Positions 17,020 through 26,666 are shown, numbered from the stretch's first letter. The stretch is 64,000 nt of DNA from Micavibrio sp. UBA7689 (GCA_002482805.1 DLGR01000017.1:27098-91097); one strand, 5' to 3'. Made by a program: numbers and translations. Notes: a model not told the origin generated them from the letters alone.

Positions 17020-18042
17020 TTACGCAGCGGCTTTCATATATTTACTTACCAGTACTTCGGCGATCTGCACCGCGTTCAACGCCGCGCCTTTGCGCAGGTT
17101 ATCGGACACACACCAGAAATTCAGGCCGTTTTCGATGGACGCGTCTTTGCGGATACGCGAAACGAACACATCGTCTTCGCCCGCGATTTCGGCGGGCGTG
17201 ACATAGCCAAGGTCGGAATCATTATCGATGACGGTAACGCCAGGCGCTTTGTTCCATGCCTTCTTCGCATCTTTGGGCGAGAACGGGCTTTCGAATTCCA
17301 CGTTGACCATTTCGGAATGTCCGATGAAAACAGGCACACGCACGCAGTTCGCACAGACCTTGATCGCGGGATCGAGAATTTTTTGTGTTTCCACGACCAT
17401 CTTCCATTCTTCTTTCGTCTGGTCGTCTTCCATGAATTTATCGATCTGCGGAATGACGTTAAACGAAATCTGTTTCGGAAAGATGTCGGGATTGGGTTGA
17501 TCGTTCATATAGAAATGACGTGTTTGATTGAACAATTCGTCCATAGCGGGTTTGCCGCCGCCGGATACTGATTGATATGTCGACACCACAACGCGTTTAA
17601 TTTTCACGAGATCATGCAATGGTTTCAACGCCACAACCATTTGAATGGTAGAGCAGTTCGGGTTTGCGATGATGCCTTTTTTCGTGTGGTCGGCGATGGC
17701 ATACGCGTTCACTTCGGGCACGACAAGCGGAACATCGGGGTCCATGCGGAAATGCGATGTGTTGTCGATGACGATGGCACCCGCTTTGGTCGCGCGCGGA
17801 ACGAATTCCTCCGAGACTTTCGCACCGGCGGAAGAGAGCACGATGTCGATGCCCTTGAAATCGCATTTGGCGAGGTCTTGTACCGTGATGTCCTTGTCAC
17901 CGAAAGAAACCTGTTTTCCCGCGGACTTTTGCGAAGCCAGCGCGAGAATTTCGCTCACGGGAAAATTGCGCTCTGCGAGAATGCTAAGCATTTCATGCCC
18001 CACATTGCCTGTCGCGCCCACTACGGCCACTTTATAGCCCAT
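17020..18042 (-). CDS. asd: Aspartate-semialdehyde dehydrogenase
   Basis: NADPH-dependent reduction of aspartyl phosphate to the semialdehyde for lysine, methionine, threonine and diaminopimelate synthesis. The 340 residues show the N-terminal GATGNVGHEML loop, the catalytic cysteine in NPNCSTIQM, SVSGGGK, and the late HSEMVNVEF. It is divergent from the hybrid kinase gene with a 92-base gap that must hold both promoters. Confidence 0.96.
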   Translation of the reverse strand: MGYKVAVVGATGNVGHEMLSILAERNFPVSEILALASQKSAGKQVSFGDKDITVQDLAKCDFKGIDIVLSSAGAKVSEEFVPRATKAGAIVIDNTSHFRMDPDVPLVVPEVNAYAIADHTKKGIIANPNCSTIQMVVALKPLHDLVKIKRVVVSTYQSVSGGGKPAMDELFNQTRHFYMNDQPNPDIFPKQISFNVIPQIDKFMEDDQTKEEWKMVVETQKILDPAIKVCANCVRVPVFIGHSEMVNVEFESPFSPKDAKKAWNKAPGVTVIDNDSDLGYVTPAEIAGEDDVFVSRIRKDASIENGLNFWCVSDNLRKGAALNAVQIAEVLVSKYMKAAA

Positions 18043-18134
18043 AACCTTAACCTCTTTTATCTATTCTTAAGCCCTTACTGTGATATGATAATTCACAGGT
18101 TCAACTCAAGGCTTTTCTTCTCAAATTCACCCTC

Positions 18135-20381
18135 ATGGACTTCCGTATTTTTGACCATATCCCCATCGGGGTCTGCATCCTCAAGCGTGACAGGAAAGTC
18201 TTATCATGTTTATACGCAAACGCGGCGTTAAAACGGATGATCGGGCTTATGCTCGAAGGGCAGGAATTGGAAGAAATCTGGCCTTCGCCTGAAACCACCG
18301 AACTCGCCAAAAAGCTAAAAAGCCCGACCCCGCCGTTCGAGGCCACTTTGCCATTCAAACGCAACGGGCGCGCATGCTGGGCCCTGCTGACCATTTCGCA
18401 AGAGCAGTATGAAGGCAGGGACTGCTACGCCCTTTGGGCCACCGATATTTCAGCTAGCAAGGAAGCCGAAGCCAGTTTGCAACGCGCGGTTTCAAGCGCC
18501 GACGCCGCATCCGATCAAAAATCAAACTTTCTCGCGACGATCAGCCACGAGATCAGAACGCCGATGCAATCGGTTTACGGTTTGTTGGAGATGATAGAGC
18601 TTGAAAAACCCAGCCCCAATATTTTGAGCATGGCGCAGACGGCGCGTAATTCTGCTTCCGGCTTGCTGGAAATTCTCGATGACGTTCTGGATTTCGCGAA
18701 GATGGATGCGGATCAGATGGAGCTGGACCATTTCGAAGTGCCTGTGCGCACACTTGCACGCGGCATTCTCGAAGCTTTGTCCGTGAAGGTTCAGGGCAAG
18801 AATATCGCTCTCAAAGACGATATCGGCGGCGATGTGCCGTTCGTTATCGTGGGCGATCCGAAACGTCTGCGCCAAATCATCATCAATCTGATGGGCAATG
18901 CGATGAAGTTCACGCAAAGCGGTTCGGTTACGATCAAGGTGAGTAAGGGCGGAAAAGTTTTGGCGGTGCCTTCGCGCGGTTTCGTTCTGCGGTTCGAGAT
19001 TGTCGATACGGGCATCGGCATGACCGAGGAAGTTGCGGGGCGTTTGTTCCGTCCCTTCTCGCAAGCAGACAATTCCACATCGCGTAAATATGGCGGCACG
19101 GGATTGGGGCTTTCGATTTGCAAAAAGCTCGTTGAACTTATGGGCGGCGAGATCGGCGTGACGAGCGAAGTCGGAAAGGGTTCTGTCTTCTGGTTCGAAT
19201 TCCCGACCGAAGAAGTCAGCACAGATGCCAATGTCCTCGATCTTCCCAAGTTGGATGGCATTTCCGTTTTGTCCGTTGAAGACCACCCGATGGGCGCGAA
19301 GGAAATCGTGAAATCATTGAAGTCTATGGGGGCACATGTCGAAAGCTGTCCCACCATCGAAGAAGCGTTGCGTTTGGTTCAACGTCGCCCGTTCGATGTC
19401 GGCGTGATTGACCAAGGTTTGCCTGACGGGTTGGGATTGGATCTGATCCGCGAGATCATGCAGATACGCCCGTTCATGGGATTGGTGATGTACACCGTGC
19501 GCGACGATGCGGGGCTCCAACACTCATTACAATCGCTCGGTGTGAATTATCTGGCAAAGCCTGCAAGCCGCGTGGGCCTTGGCGAAGCGGTGCGCGATGC
19601 GGCAGCGAATAGTGTAAAGCTGGATTCCACAGGCCCGCGCAAATTGATTATCGCCGAAGACACGGCGAGCGTGCGTGATGTGTTATCGCGCCAGCTCAAC
19701 AATATCGGCGTCGAAGCCACATTTGTTCCCAACGGCCGCGAAGCGCTTTATGCCGTGCGCAGCGGTGAATACGGAATTTTGCTTTCCGATCTGCATATGC
19801 CCGAAATGGACGGATACGCTCTGGTCAAAGCCATCCGCGAGGATGACGAGAAACTCGGCCGCCATTTCCCTGTGATTGCACTGACTGCAGATGTACAGAT
19901 GGCGCAGCGGCAGGTTTACATGAGCCACGGGTTCGATGAATGTTTGCTTAAGCCCGTATCGTTGGGGCAGTTCAGAAGATTGCTTATACGATGGGGGTTA
20001 CTCACGGGCGGCGATGCGACCGCAGCCGAAACCGCTGTTGTTGAAAACGTGCCCTCTTCTTCCGCGATTGACCGCGATGCGATGATCCAGCAGATGGGCG
20101 CGTTCGACGAGAATGCGATCGAGATGCTCAAACTCTTTATCGACATGACACGCCCGCTTGTGGACCAGTTGAAAATCACCTCGTCCGCCAAGGACCATAA
20201 TGCGATCAAGGAAGTCGCGCACAGTTTAAAAGGCGCGGCGCGTTCGGCGTGTCTGAACAAACTCGGCGATATCGCCGCACAAATACAGAATGACGCGGAA
20301 TCAGGCATGCTCGATCAGGATTTGATAAGCAAAGCCGAGGCGGAATTCATCCGCGCGGATAAAGAAATCTCAAGTTTATAG
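18135..20381 (+). CDS. Hybrid sensor histidine kinase (PAS-HisKA-HATPase-REC-REC-Hpt)
   Basis: A 748-residue phosphorelay kinase without membrane segments. In order: a PAS-like sensor (1-105), HisKA with phospho-acceptor H138 in SHEIRTP, HATPase with N251/N255, DTGIGM (291-296) and GGTGLGL (320-326), a divergent receiver with D426, a canonical receiver with D552 in SDLHMPEMDG, and an Hpt domain with H696 in AHSLKGAARS. This is the full BarA/ArcB-like relay plus one extra receiver. It converges on the pilus locus (2-base gap to the last pilin), so a link with pilus control is possible but unproven. The output regulator is not visible next to it. Confidence 0.92.
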   Translation: MDFRIFDHIPIGVCILKRDRKVLSCLYANAALKRMIGLMLEGQELEEIWPSPETTELAKKLKSPTPPFEATLPFKRNGRACWALLTISQEQYEGRDCYALWATDISASKEAEASLQRAVSSADAASDQKSNFLATISHEIRTPMQSVYGLLEMIELEKPSPNILSMAQTARNSASGLLEILDDVLDFAKMDADQMELDHFEVPVRTLARGILEALSVKVQGKNIALKDDIGGDVPFVIVGDPKRLRQIIINLMGNAMKFTQSGSVTIKVSKGGKVLAVPSRGFVLRFEIVDTGIGMTEEVAGRLFRPFSQADNSTSRKYGGTGLGLSICKKLVELMGGEIGVTSEVGKGSVFWFEFPTEEVSTDANVLDLPKLDGISVLSVEDHPMGAKEIVKSLKSMGAHVESCPTIEEALRLVQRRPFDVGVIDQGLPDGLGLDLIREIMQIRPFMGLVMYTVRDDAGLQHSLQSLGVNYLAKPASRVGLGEAVRDAAANSVKLDSTGPRKLIIAEDTASVRDVLSRQLNNIGVEATFVPNGREALYAVRSGEYGILLSDLHMPEMDGYALVKAIREDDEKLGRHFPVIALTADVQMAQRQVYMSHGFDECLLKPVSLGQFRRLLIRWGLLTGGDATAAETAVVENVPSSSAIDRDAMIQQMGAFDENAIEMLKLFIDMTRPLVDQLKITSSAKDHNAIKEVAHSLKGAARSACLNKLGDIAAQIQNDAESGMLDQDLISKAEAEFIRADKEISSL

Positions 20382-20383
20382 GA

Positions 20384-21076
20384 TTACGGGCACGCCGCTT
20401 CGTCGCCGTCCGTGTCACCAGGGTAGATGTTGCTGGTCTGTGCGATCATCCACACGCGGAAACATGTGTTGGTGTTGGCGCAATTGGGTCCGCTACCGCC
20501 TGCGGTGGTAAGGTTCTGGGCACCTGCCGTTGCGTTGATGACGTCCGCTTCACATTCCGAATACTGGTCGTCCAGCTTAGCCAGCGCGGTTTGCAGATAG
20601 GCGTCGGATTTGTTCGTGGCCGTATAAAAGAAAACGCCGTCTGGGCCGTTGTAATAAACCCAGTCACTGAACAAGGCCGGTGCGGGCGGCATGAATTTGC
20701 CCGAAGAGCCGCCGAAGATGACGGCGTGGTTGTTGGAATTGCCGGGATTGCCGGGGCAACGCAAAAATTTCGCCTGATTGTTCGCGGCGGGGGTATCGAG
20801 ATATGTGCTGCTGGGGTTCAAAGGATAAGGAACGGTTTCAAAGCTTGTCACCAATGTGCTGTCGCCTGCGGGATATGTAAGGACGCATTCCTGCACGGCG
20901 GAGCGGATGAAGTTCACCTGCGAGTTTAGATCGGTGACAGTATTGAAGGTATTTTGCGAGGTCGTTTGCTGGCTGGAGGAATCCATAAACGTCGCCGTCA
21001 ACGCGGCCAGAAGCGCGATGGCAATCAAAATATAAACAAGGGCACTGCCCTTTTGAGAAGAATTCTTGCTGTTCAT
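20384..21076 (-). CDS. Type IV prepilin-like protein (distal pilin)
   Basis: A 230-residue prepilin. The short leader ends QKG, followed by SALVYILIAIALLAALTATF, a pilin N-terminal helix that a prepilin peptidase would cut after Gly. Position +5 of the mature protein is Tyr, not the Glu of classical major pilins. The globular part has six Cys, including a pair near the C-terminal end, which suggests disulfide-stabilised loops. It is the last gene of the locus, 77 bases after the other pilin, with a strong hairpin between them. An AGGAAAG ribosome site precedes the ATG. Confidence 0.8.
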   Translation of the reverse strand: MNSKNSSQKGSALVYILIAIALLAALTATFMDSSSQQTTSQNTFNTVTDLNSQVNFIRSAVQECVLTYPAGDSTLVTSFETVPYPLNPSSTYLDTPAANNQAKFLRCPGNPGNSNNHAVIFGGSSGKFMPPAPALFSDWVYYNGPDGVFFYTATNKSDAYLQTALAKLDDQYSECEADVINATAGAQNLTTAGGSGPNCANTNTCFRVWMIAQTSNIYPGDTDGDEAACP

Positions 21077-21090
21077 TTTCTTTCCTGCAA

Positions 21091-21122
21091 ATCCGGCCTT
21101 CCATCGGAATGGAAGGCCGGAT
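21091..21122 (-). promoter_or_regulatory. Perfect 14-bp hairpin between the two pilin genes
   Basis: Inverted repeat ATCCGGCCTTCCAT / ATGGAAGGCCGGAT with a 4-base loop lies in the 77-base gap between the pilin genes, just upstream of the ribosome site of the distal one. There is no long T-run after it, so it is more likely a partial terminator or an mRNA 3' protective stem than a full terminator. It would favour expression of the proximal pilin over the distal one. Confidence 0.7.
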
Positions 21123-21153
21123 CGCTGTATGAGGAAATACCTAAGTTACTATC

Positions 21154-21879
21154 TTAGCGTTCTAACAGAACGGAGTAGAAGACATTACGGTTGCCGGCAA
21201 CATCGAAGAAGCAACCAGATGCCTGTCTGTCAAAAATAGTGGTACAAGATACGTCTGTGCTGGTCAGGGCGGTACCCGGGCCAGATGGGAAGGTGTACGC
21301 AGTGTTCATGGTTGCGTTCACTTCCGTATCAACAGCCGGAACACTAGGCGCTATTTCTGCCATCGTGCATCCACCAGTTTGAATGCCCAGCTCTTCGTTG
21401 ACCTGACGGCAAACACCGTCTGAAACGCCCGGCAAGAATGCGATAACGTCGTTACCGCCAACCGTGTCAATACCGATACCCGGAACGTAGATCTCAGCGT
21501 TATACGTCCACGCACCTTGCGCGCCGCTGGTACCTGCCATGAGTTCGGATGGTGCTGCCTGGAACGTAGCGCCACCACCTTGCGGGTGGAAGACTTCGAC
21601 TTCAACAGAGGGCGAGAAACTGCTCGGGTTGTTGAACTTCACGTTTTCGATAGCAACACCGGCCAGAACCTGACGAATCAAAGATGTCCGCAGTGCTGTC
21701 GGATATTGGGTCATCTGAGCGGAGCTCAGAATATTCTTTTCACGTTCGGTCGAACCGCCGCCCGAACGGGTAGATTGCGTCACGACGTACGATAACGCCG
21801 CGAATAGCGCAACGGCGATCAGGATCAGGAACAGAACGTTCCCTTTCTCGGACATCCGCGTATTTTGGTTATTAGACAT
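21154..21879 (-). CDS. Type IV prepilin-like protein (proximal pilin)
   Basis: A 241-residue prepilin with leader ending SEKG and mature start NVLFLILIAVALFAALSYVV. The Gly cleavage site and long hydrophobic helix are clear; Leu instead of Glu stands at position +5. The globular domain has four Cys near the C-terminal half, the last pair flanking CTTIFDRQASGC. The start at 21879 has the near-perfect AGGAGG ahead of it, so it is preferred over the frame start at 21897. The strong ribosome site and position before the hairpin suggest this is the abundant pilin. Confidence 0.82.
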   Translation of the reverse strand: MSNNQNTRMSEKGNVLFLILIAVALFAALSYVVTQSTRSGGGSTEREKNILSSAQMTQYPTALRTSLIRQVLAGVAIENVKFNNPSSFSPSVEVEVFHPQGGGATFQAAPSELMAGTSGAQGAWTYNAEIYVPGIGIDTVGGNDVIAFLPGVSDGVCRQVNEELGIQTGGCTMAEIAPSVPAVDTEVNATMNTAYTFPSGPGTALTSTDVSCTTIFDRQASGCFFDVAGNRNVFYSVLLER

Positions 21880-21932
21880 TGGTAGTTCCTCCTTCAATAA
21901 AACTAAACAAATTTATCTGTATTACTAAACTT

Positions 21933-22493
21933 TTACTTGCCTGCTGGCGCTACGGGTGTCGGGTTTTCCACAGAAACCTTGTTAACTTTTAGGGAAATGC
22001 CGAGCTTGTCCGATTGCCCGCATTCACGTCCCACACATAATTTATCCAGCGAAACGCGCCATCCGGAGCCACCGTTCTGCATATGTCCTATGGCTTCGCG
22101 GAATTTCGCAAAATCGCTGGTTTGCCCCGATGTGATAACGATGCTCGATCCACTCACTTTGAACACCAGACCTTTATAAGCAGGGCCTACTTTTGTAATG
22201 AACGTTTCCACCTCTTTGCTGTCGATGGGAACGTCTTTGATTTGAGGCACGATCGGCTTCAGCGCTTCAGCTTCTTTCAAAGATGCGCGCAGTTCGGTAA
22301 GCGATTTTGCCTGAATAGTTGCGTACAAACCCAGCGCGCCCGCCATAGCCCATGCAATACCGGCGGCGATCAGAACAGTCTGACCCGCGTGTTGCGGCAA
22401 TTTTTCAAGAAAAGCGTTCAGGTCCCCTGTTGCTTTGGGGTCTGCGTATTTCTTTAAGGAACGCCAGTCGAAGCTTTTGAGGTCTAAGGCCAT
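21933..22493 (-). CDS. PilO-like bitopic pilus assembly protein
   Basis: A 186-residue inner membrane protein: about 40 cytoplasmic residues, one membrane helix at about 41-60 (LIAAGIAWAMAGALGLY), a short coiled coil and a compact C-terminal domain with one Cys pair (C153 and C158 region, CVGREC). Size, topology and place between the larger bitopic protein and the pilins fit the alignment subcomplex (PilO/GspM role) of type IV pili. Sequence similarity is too weak for a firm name. Confidence 0.6.
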   Translation of the reverse strand: MALDLKSFDWRSLKKYADPKATGDLNAFLEKLPQHAGQTVLIAAGIAWAMAGALGLYATIQAKSLTELRASLKEAEALKPIVPQIKDVPIDSKEVETFITKVGPAYKGLVFKVSGSSIVITSGQTSDFAKFREAIGHMQNGGSGWRVSLDKLCVGRECGQSDKLGISLKVNKVSVENPTPVAPAGK

Positions 22494-22590
22494 TTATTCG
22501 CTTTGTTGATTAGCTAGAAATTATATTAAATTGTACAAAACAATACTTTAGAACGCGTTACACAAGGCAGGAATTTAACTAAAATTTTAT

Positions 22591-23577
22591 CTAGTTTGTC
22601 CCTTTCATGCGAACGCGGCCGTCCGCCTCGCTTCCAGGCGACACTTGCCCCTTAAGTGTTGGCAAGGATTGAACGAACGCCGGCGGAATCAGGATTTCCC
22701 AGTTGGCAGCGCCGCCCGATACTTCATATTTTACTAATGTTCCATCGACCTTGGCGAGTTCATCCAACATCTCTTGAATGCGCACCATGTGCTTGATGGC
22801 GTCCGATTGCAAAGCATCGTAAGCGCTGACCATCAGCTTTTGCGAAGCTGCCTGCGTTTCGGCTTTTACTTTGTCGAGATCGCGGCTCATCGTGTTCGTC
22901 AGAATGAATTGGAACACGAGGAACAAAAACAAGATCAGTGTGATGCCGATACCGACATAGAGCAAAAGCATGGACGCCGCGCGGGAAAGTTGTTCGGTGC
23001 GCAGCATGCGGTTTTTCCACGGCACGACATCGGCGAGTTCGGGATTGATGGTGACGAAGTTGGCATCCATCGATTGCATGCGTGGAAGCAAAGTACGCGC
23101 AGCACCCAAGAACACTTGCATGCGTCCCGTGTCGGGATCCCAGCGCAGAGCGGATGCAACGCCCTCTTGTTCGTAAAGATAAACGGTTTCTTTGTCCCAG
23201 AATTCAGATTTGCCGGGAAGCGCTGCGGCTAACGGGCACCAGCTGTCCGGTGCCGATGCGAGCGCGGTCGAAGGACATGCCAGATACCACAAGCGTCCGC
23301 CGTCGGCAGAATAAACGTAATGGACTTTTTCCGTGCCGCACGCTTGAGATGCTGCGTTCCAGACGGCTTCGTCTTCCATACCCACGATGTGCGGGATGGC
23401 ACCGCCGATAACTTCTTGCGGCAAATAAGGAACGAAGGCGGTTTTGAAAGCGGAGCTTTCTCCGGACAAATAGTCGGACACGCCGGGGCGCGGGCGCGAT
23501 ACGGAATCTCCCGCCCTGCGCTCTGCGCTGGGCTTTCCACGTTCCAGTACGTCCTTATCCTTGGTCGTGATAGCCAA
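22591..23577 (-). CDS. Bitopic pilus assembly protein, GspL/PilM-PilN-like
   Basis: 328 residues with a 200-residue cytoplasmic N-terminal domain, a single membrane helix at about 203-227 (LLLYVGIGITLILFLFLVFQFIL), a coiled coil and a small periplasmic end. This is the layout of GspL or a fused PilM-PilN protein, which links the ATPase to the periplasmic alignment complex. The N-terminal domain could be a degenerate actin-like fold, but I cannot see ATP-binding motifs. It abuts the platform gene by 1 base. Confidence 0.6.
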   Translation of the reverse strand: MAITTKDKDVLERGKPSAERRAGDSVSRPRPGVSDYLSGESSAFKTAFVPYLPQEVIGGAIPHIVGMEDEAVWNAASQACGTEKVHYVYSADGGRLWYLACPSTALASAPDSWCPLAAALPGKSEFWDKETVYLYEQEGVASALRWDPDTGRMQVFLGAARTLLPRMQSMDANFVTINPELADVVPWKNRMLRTEQLSRAASMLLLYVGIGITLILFLFLVFQFILTNTMSRDLDKVKAETQAASQKLMVSAYDALQSDAIKHMVRIQEMLDELAKVDGTLVKYEVSGGAANWEILIPPAFVQSLPTLKGQVSPGSEADGRVRMKGTN

Positions 23578-23578
23578 C

Positions 23579-24799
23579 CTAGAGAATTCCTTCCGTCAAT
23601 CCCCCCATCATGCTGTCCATGCTCATATTCATAACTGTTAGAGCGTAGATAGCCGAACCGAAGGCAATAGCGAGGTAAACGCCGGTAAGAGCAAATGCGA
23701 GCCATACGATCAAAGAGTGTTTGGTCTTAGCCGATTGCGCCCGCATTTCGGCGATTGATTCCATGATTGTAGCAACTTGGTCGAGGTCCGACAAGCTAGC
23801 AAGTTCAAGACGTTCCGCCCGTGTCAAAGGCTCCCTGTCCATGGCCGCGCCCAGCGAAATACCGCGGGCAAGGTCGGCATTGGTATCATCCCAATATCTA
23901 TGGACGTCCGGCGAGCTGGTGGCCTGACCGGCTTGGCTCAAAGCGTCGTTGATGGGCACGAGGCCGCGCAGCATTCGGGCGCAAGCCGTCATGGAATCCG
24001 AAAAACCAAGGTCGCGCAAATAGGCTCCTATAAGGGGGATTTTACGCACCGCGCGGGCGGTCGGCCAGTCCGCCTTACCGCGGTTCATCCAGAAAGAAAT
24101 CATGGCCCAAACCATGAAACCGCCGATGGCGAAGGCGGAATAGATCAGGATGTTCCAAACAAGTGAGAGATTGTCGACGACGTGGTTGTATTCTTCCAAT
24201 TTCGTAGGATCTTCCGGCGCGTTGCCGCGGAACCATCCCAAAACCATGTCCTGCCCCCAGAAGAGCGATTGAACGATAGTGATAAGGTCGAAGCCCAGCC
24301 AGCCCATCGTACCCATGATCGCTCTCGCGTTTTTCTTTTTCTGGGTGATGGAGTGAATGGCGTGCGGAATACCTTCGGCAAGTTTATTCGCGCGTTCGGA
24401 TGCCGCGAGAATGGCCAGCGTTCCTTTGTCGAAAATATTCAGCGCCTTAAGCGCGTCAATTACACCAAGACCTCTGGCGAGAGCTTCCCTTGCAGGGGCG
24501 AGAATGTTCTGACGCTTGGGATTTGTTTCGGCCTGAATGATCTTCCAGAAGGCAACGCCGGGGGATGTGGACATAGAACGGAACATGATCCCGCGCAGCA
24601 ACTGCACCTGCCACCAGCTTGATCTTGCAAGCAATCTTTCGAGCGGAGAGCGTTCATGCGGACGAATAGAAAGAACGTAACCGCCCTTTTTTATGATAGC
24701 GGCGCGCACGTCTTCTTCATGAGGCAGGTAAAAGGACTCCAAAGCCCTTTTCGGACCGGAGGTGCTGTCGTAAGCTATCTCGGCAACCCATTGTCTCAT
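23579..24799 (-). CDS. Inner membrane platform protein, GspF/PilC family
   Basis: A 406-residue polytopic protein with two T2SSF-like helical cytoplasmic domains (roughly 60-185 and 260-370) and membrane helices near 160-190, 210-235 and 375-400. It holds the pilin-extracting platform that the ATPase turns. The pattern KIPLIGAYLRDLGFSDSMTACARMLRGLVPINDAL is typical of the second T2SSF repeat. It follows the ATPase gene by 22 bases. Confidence 0.85.
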   Translation of the reverse strand: MRQWVAEIAYDSTSGPKRALESFYLPHEEDVRAAIIKKGGYVLSIRPHERSPLERLLARSSWWQVQLLRGIMFRSMSTSPGVAFWKIIQAETNPKRQNILAPAREALARGLGVIDALKALNIFDKGTLAILAASERANKLAEGIPHAIHSITQKKKNARAIMGTMGWLGFDLITIVQSLFWGQDMVLGWFRGNAPEDPTKLEEYNHVVDNLSLVWNILIYSAFAIGGFMVWAMISFWMNRGKADWPTARAVRKIPLIGAYLRDLGFSDSMTACARMLRGLVPINDALSQAGQATSSPDVHRYWDDTNADLARGISLGAAMDREPLTRAERLELASLSDLDQVATIMESIAEMRAQSAKTKHSLIVWLAFALTGVYLAIAFGSAIYALTVMNMSMDSMMGGLTEGIL

Positions 24800-24821
24800 T
24801 TATAAATTCCTGAAAAAAGAA

Positions 24822-26651
24822 TTACTCTTCGATGTAGGCGAGGGCCGCGTTGGGATCCACAAGACCGCTTTTGATCAGGTCGATAAGACCCTCACGGCGC
24901 GTGTGAACGATAACCCCGTTCTCATGGATGATATCATTCACGTTTTTCATTAATGCTTCGTAAATGGAATTCCTTTGGGCTGGACCCAAAGTGATCAAAA
25001 TAGCGTCCAAAAGCAAAGTACGGCCCGAAATACCCGTTCTATTACATAAATCGCAACCCGCGCCGTTATGGGTGCGGATCGGCGTCTCGGGCGGAAGCCC
25101 GACGGCGCTCGCATCGTTTTCCTTCAAAACCTCGCCCAGTTTTTCGTGGTGGGCACAACCCTGACAGAGCGTGCGCACCAAACGCTGGTTCATGATCGCG
25201 CGCACCTGTTGGGCAAGCGTAAAGGTGGATGATCTCTCGCGTTCGGATGGCATCAAGGAACGTAGACGCTCAAATGTCTGCAAAGCGGTGTCGGCGTGAA
25301 CGGTGGAGATAACGGTGTGACCGGATTCAGCGGCACGCAGGGATGTTTCCACCGTGTCGCTGTCGCGCATCTCCCCGATGACGATATAGTCGGGATCGTG
25401 ACGCATCGCGGCGCGGATCAGGTCGGCGAATTCCCCGCCGTGCATGCCGGGGCGCACCTGCCATTGCGTGGCGTAGCGGAGTTCGTATTCGATAGGATCT
25501 TCGATGGTGAGAACGTGTTTGCGGCGTCTGTCGATCTGCTGCACGCAGGCATAAAGCGTAGTGGTTTTACCCGAACCCGTAGGACCGGAGAGCAAAATCA
25601 AACCGCCGCCGCCTTTGATTTCAGGGGAAAGAAGATTGGCAAGATAATCGCCGACGTCGGGGTGACGGCGGAACAATTCATCGAAGCCTTTGAGTGCCGC
25701 ACGGTCGAGCAAACGTAGCGTGATCTTTTCGCCGTCCTGTGCCTGCGGGCCTGCGGCCACACGAACGTCGACGGAACGACCTTGCCATATAAAACCGAAA
25801 CGCCCGTCTTTGGGTGTTACGCGGTCCCCGAAGTTCAGGCCTGCGTCACGTTTCAACAATGTTGTCAAACGTGCCATAGCTTCGGCGGGAAGAAGGTGCA
25901 TCGGAATCAAATCGCCGTCGATACGGTATTTGATCCAGTTCGGCGTATCGGCGCCGCCATCCTGCACAAGGTGAATATCGGATGCGCGCATCTGCAAAGC
26001 TTCGGCGAGCATGTCGCGTTGAAACTGGTTCAAGAGCAGACCATTGTCGGTGTCGAGCAGCCATTGCGCCAATGTTTTTTCGCAGCGGTCGGCGGACAAA
26101 TCGTGCACCGAGCGAAGCGTGTCGAGCAATTCGGCGCGGTCCCACATTTCGACATCGACCTTGTCGACACGGAAACCCGAACGTGTGGCGGTGGAGATAA
26201 GCGCATCGATCTGGCGCTGGTTCAAATCATTGAGCGGCGCGATTTTCATTACGCCGTCGCGCAAACTGATCAAGTGAATGGAAAGCGGTAACCATGCCTG
26301 AACGGGGAGAACGGAACGAAGCTGGTCGCCCGTTGCGCGATCCTTGATCCCCTCTTCTTCCTCAAGCTCGGAGGTGCCGGTCGCGCCGGCCATGTCGAGA
26401 AGTTGTTCTGTGGAGCGCGAAACCCCTTGTTCGATGAACATGGCGCGTTCGCGTTGAACCATGTCGAGGTAGCGTTCGCGGCCTTCGATGGAGCGCGCGC
26501 GGCGGCGGTCAGACCATCTGCGATCTATCCCGCCCGGCGGTGTTACTCTGCTTTTTCTGCGTTCGCGTTCCCCGCCTGCGCGGCGTTCTTCGCCCACTTC
26601 TGGTGGGAGTTCCGGTATGGGGGTTCCCGATCCTGTGTCCTGCTCGCTCAT
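24822..26651 (-). CDS. Assembly ATPase, GspE/PilB/PilQ(R64) family
   Basis: A 609-residue hexameric secretion ATPase that powers pilin extraction. After about 75 highly charged residues and an N-terminal domain come the Walker A loop GPTGSGKT (356-363), the Asp box (EDPIEYE, 384-390), Walker B (IVIGEMRD, 423-430) and the His box (STVHADT, 449-455). The zinc-binding pairs CQGC (496, 499) and CDLC (533, 536) mark it as an assembly ATPase rather than a PilT retraction motor. No separate PilT gene is in the window. Confidence 0.92.
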   Translation of the reverse strand: MSEQDTGSGTPIPELPPEVGEERRAGGERERRKSRVTPPGGIDRRWSDRRRARSIEGRERYLDMVQRERAMFIEQGVSRSTEQLLDMAGATGTSELEEEEGIKDRATGDQLRSVLPVQAWLPLSIHLISLRDGVMKIAPLNDLNQRQIDALISTATRSGFRVDKVDVEMWDRAELLDTLRSVHDLSADRCEKTLAQWLLDTDNGLLLNQFQRDMLAEALQMRASDIHLVQDGGADTPNWIKYRIDGDLIPMHLLPAEAMARLTTLLKRDAGLNFGDRVTPKDGRFGFIWQGRSVDVRVAAGPQAQDGEKITLRLLDRAALKGFDELFRRHPDVGDYLANLLSPEIKGGGGLILLSGPTGSGKTTTLYACVQQIDRRRKHVLTIEDPIEYELRYATQWQVRPGMHGGEFADLIRAAMRHDPDYIVIGEMRDSDTVETSLRAAESGHTVISTVHADTALQTFERLRSLMPSERERSSTFTLAQQVRAIMNQRLVRTLCQGCAHHEKLGEVLKENDASAVGLPPETPIRTHNGAGCDLCNRTGISGRTLLLDAILITLGPAQRNSIYEALMKNVNDIIHENGVIVHTRREGLIDLIKSGLVDPNAALAYIEE

Positions 26652-26666
26652 CCTGAACCAATCAGC

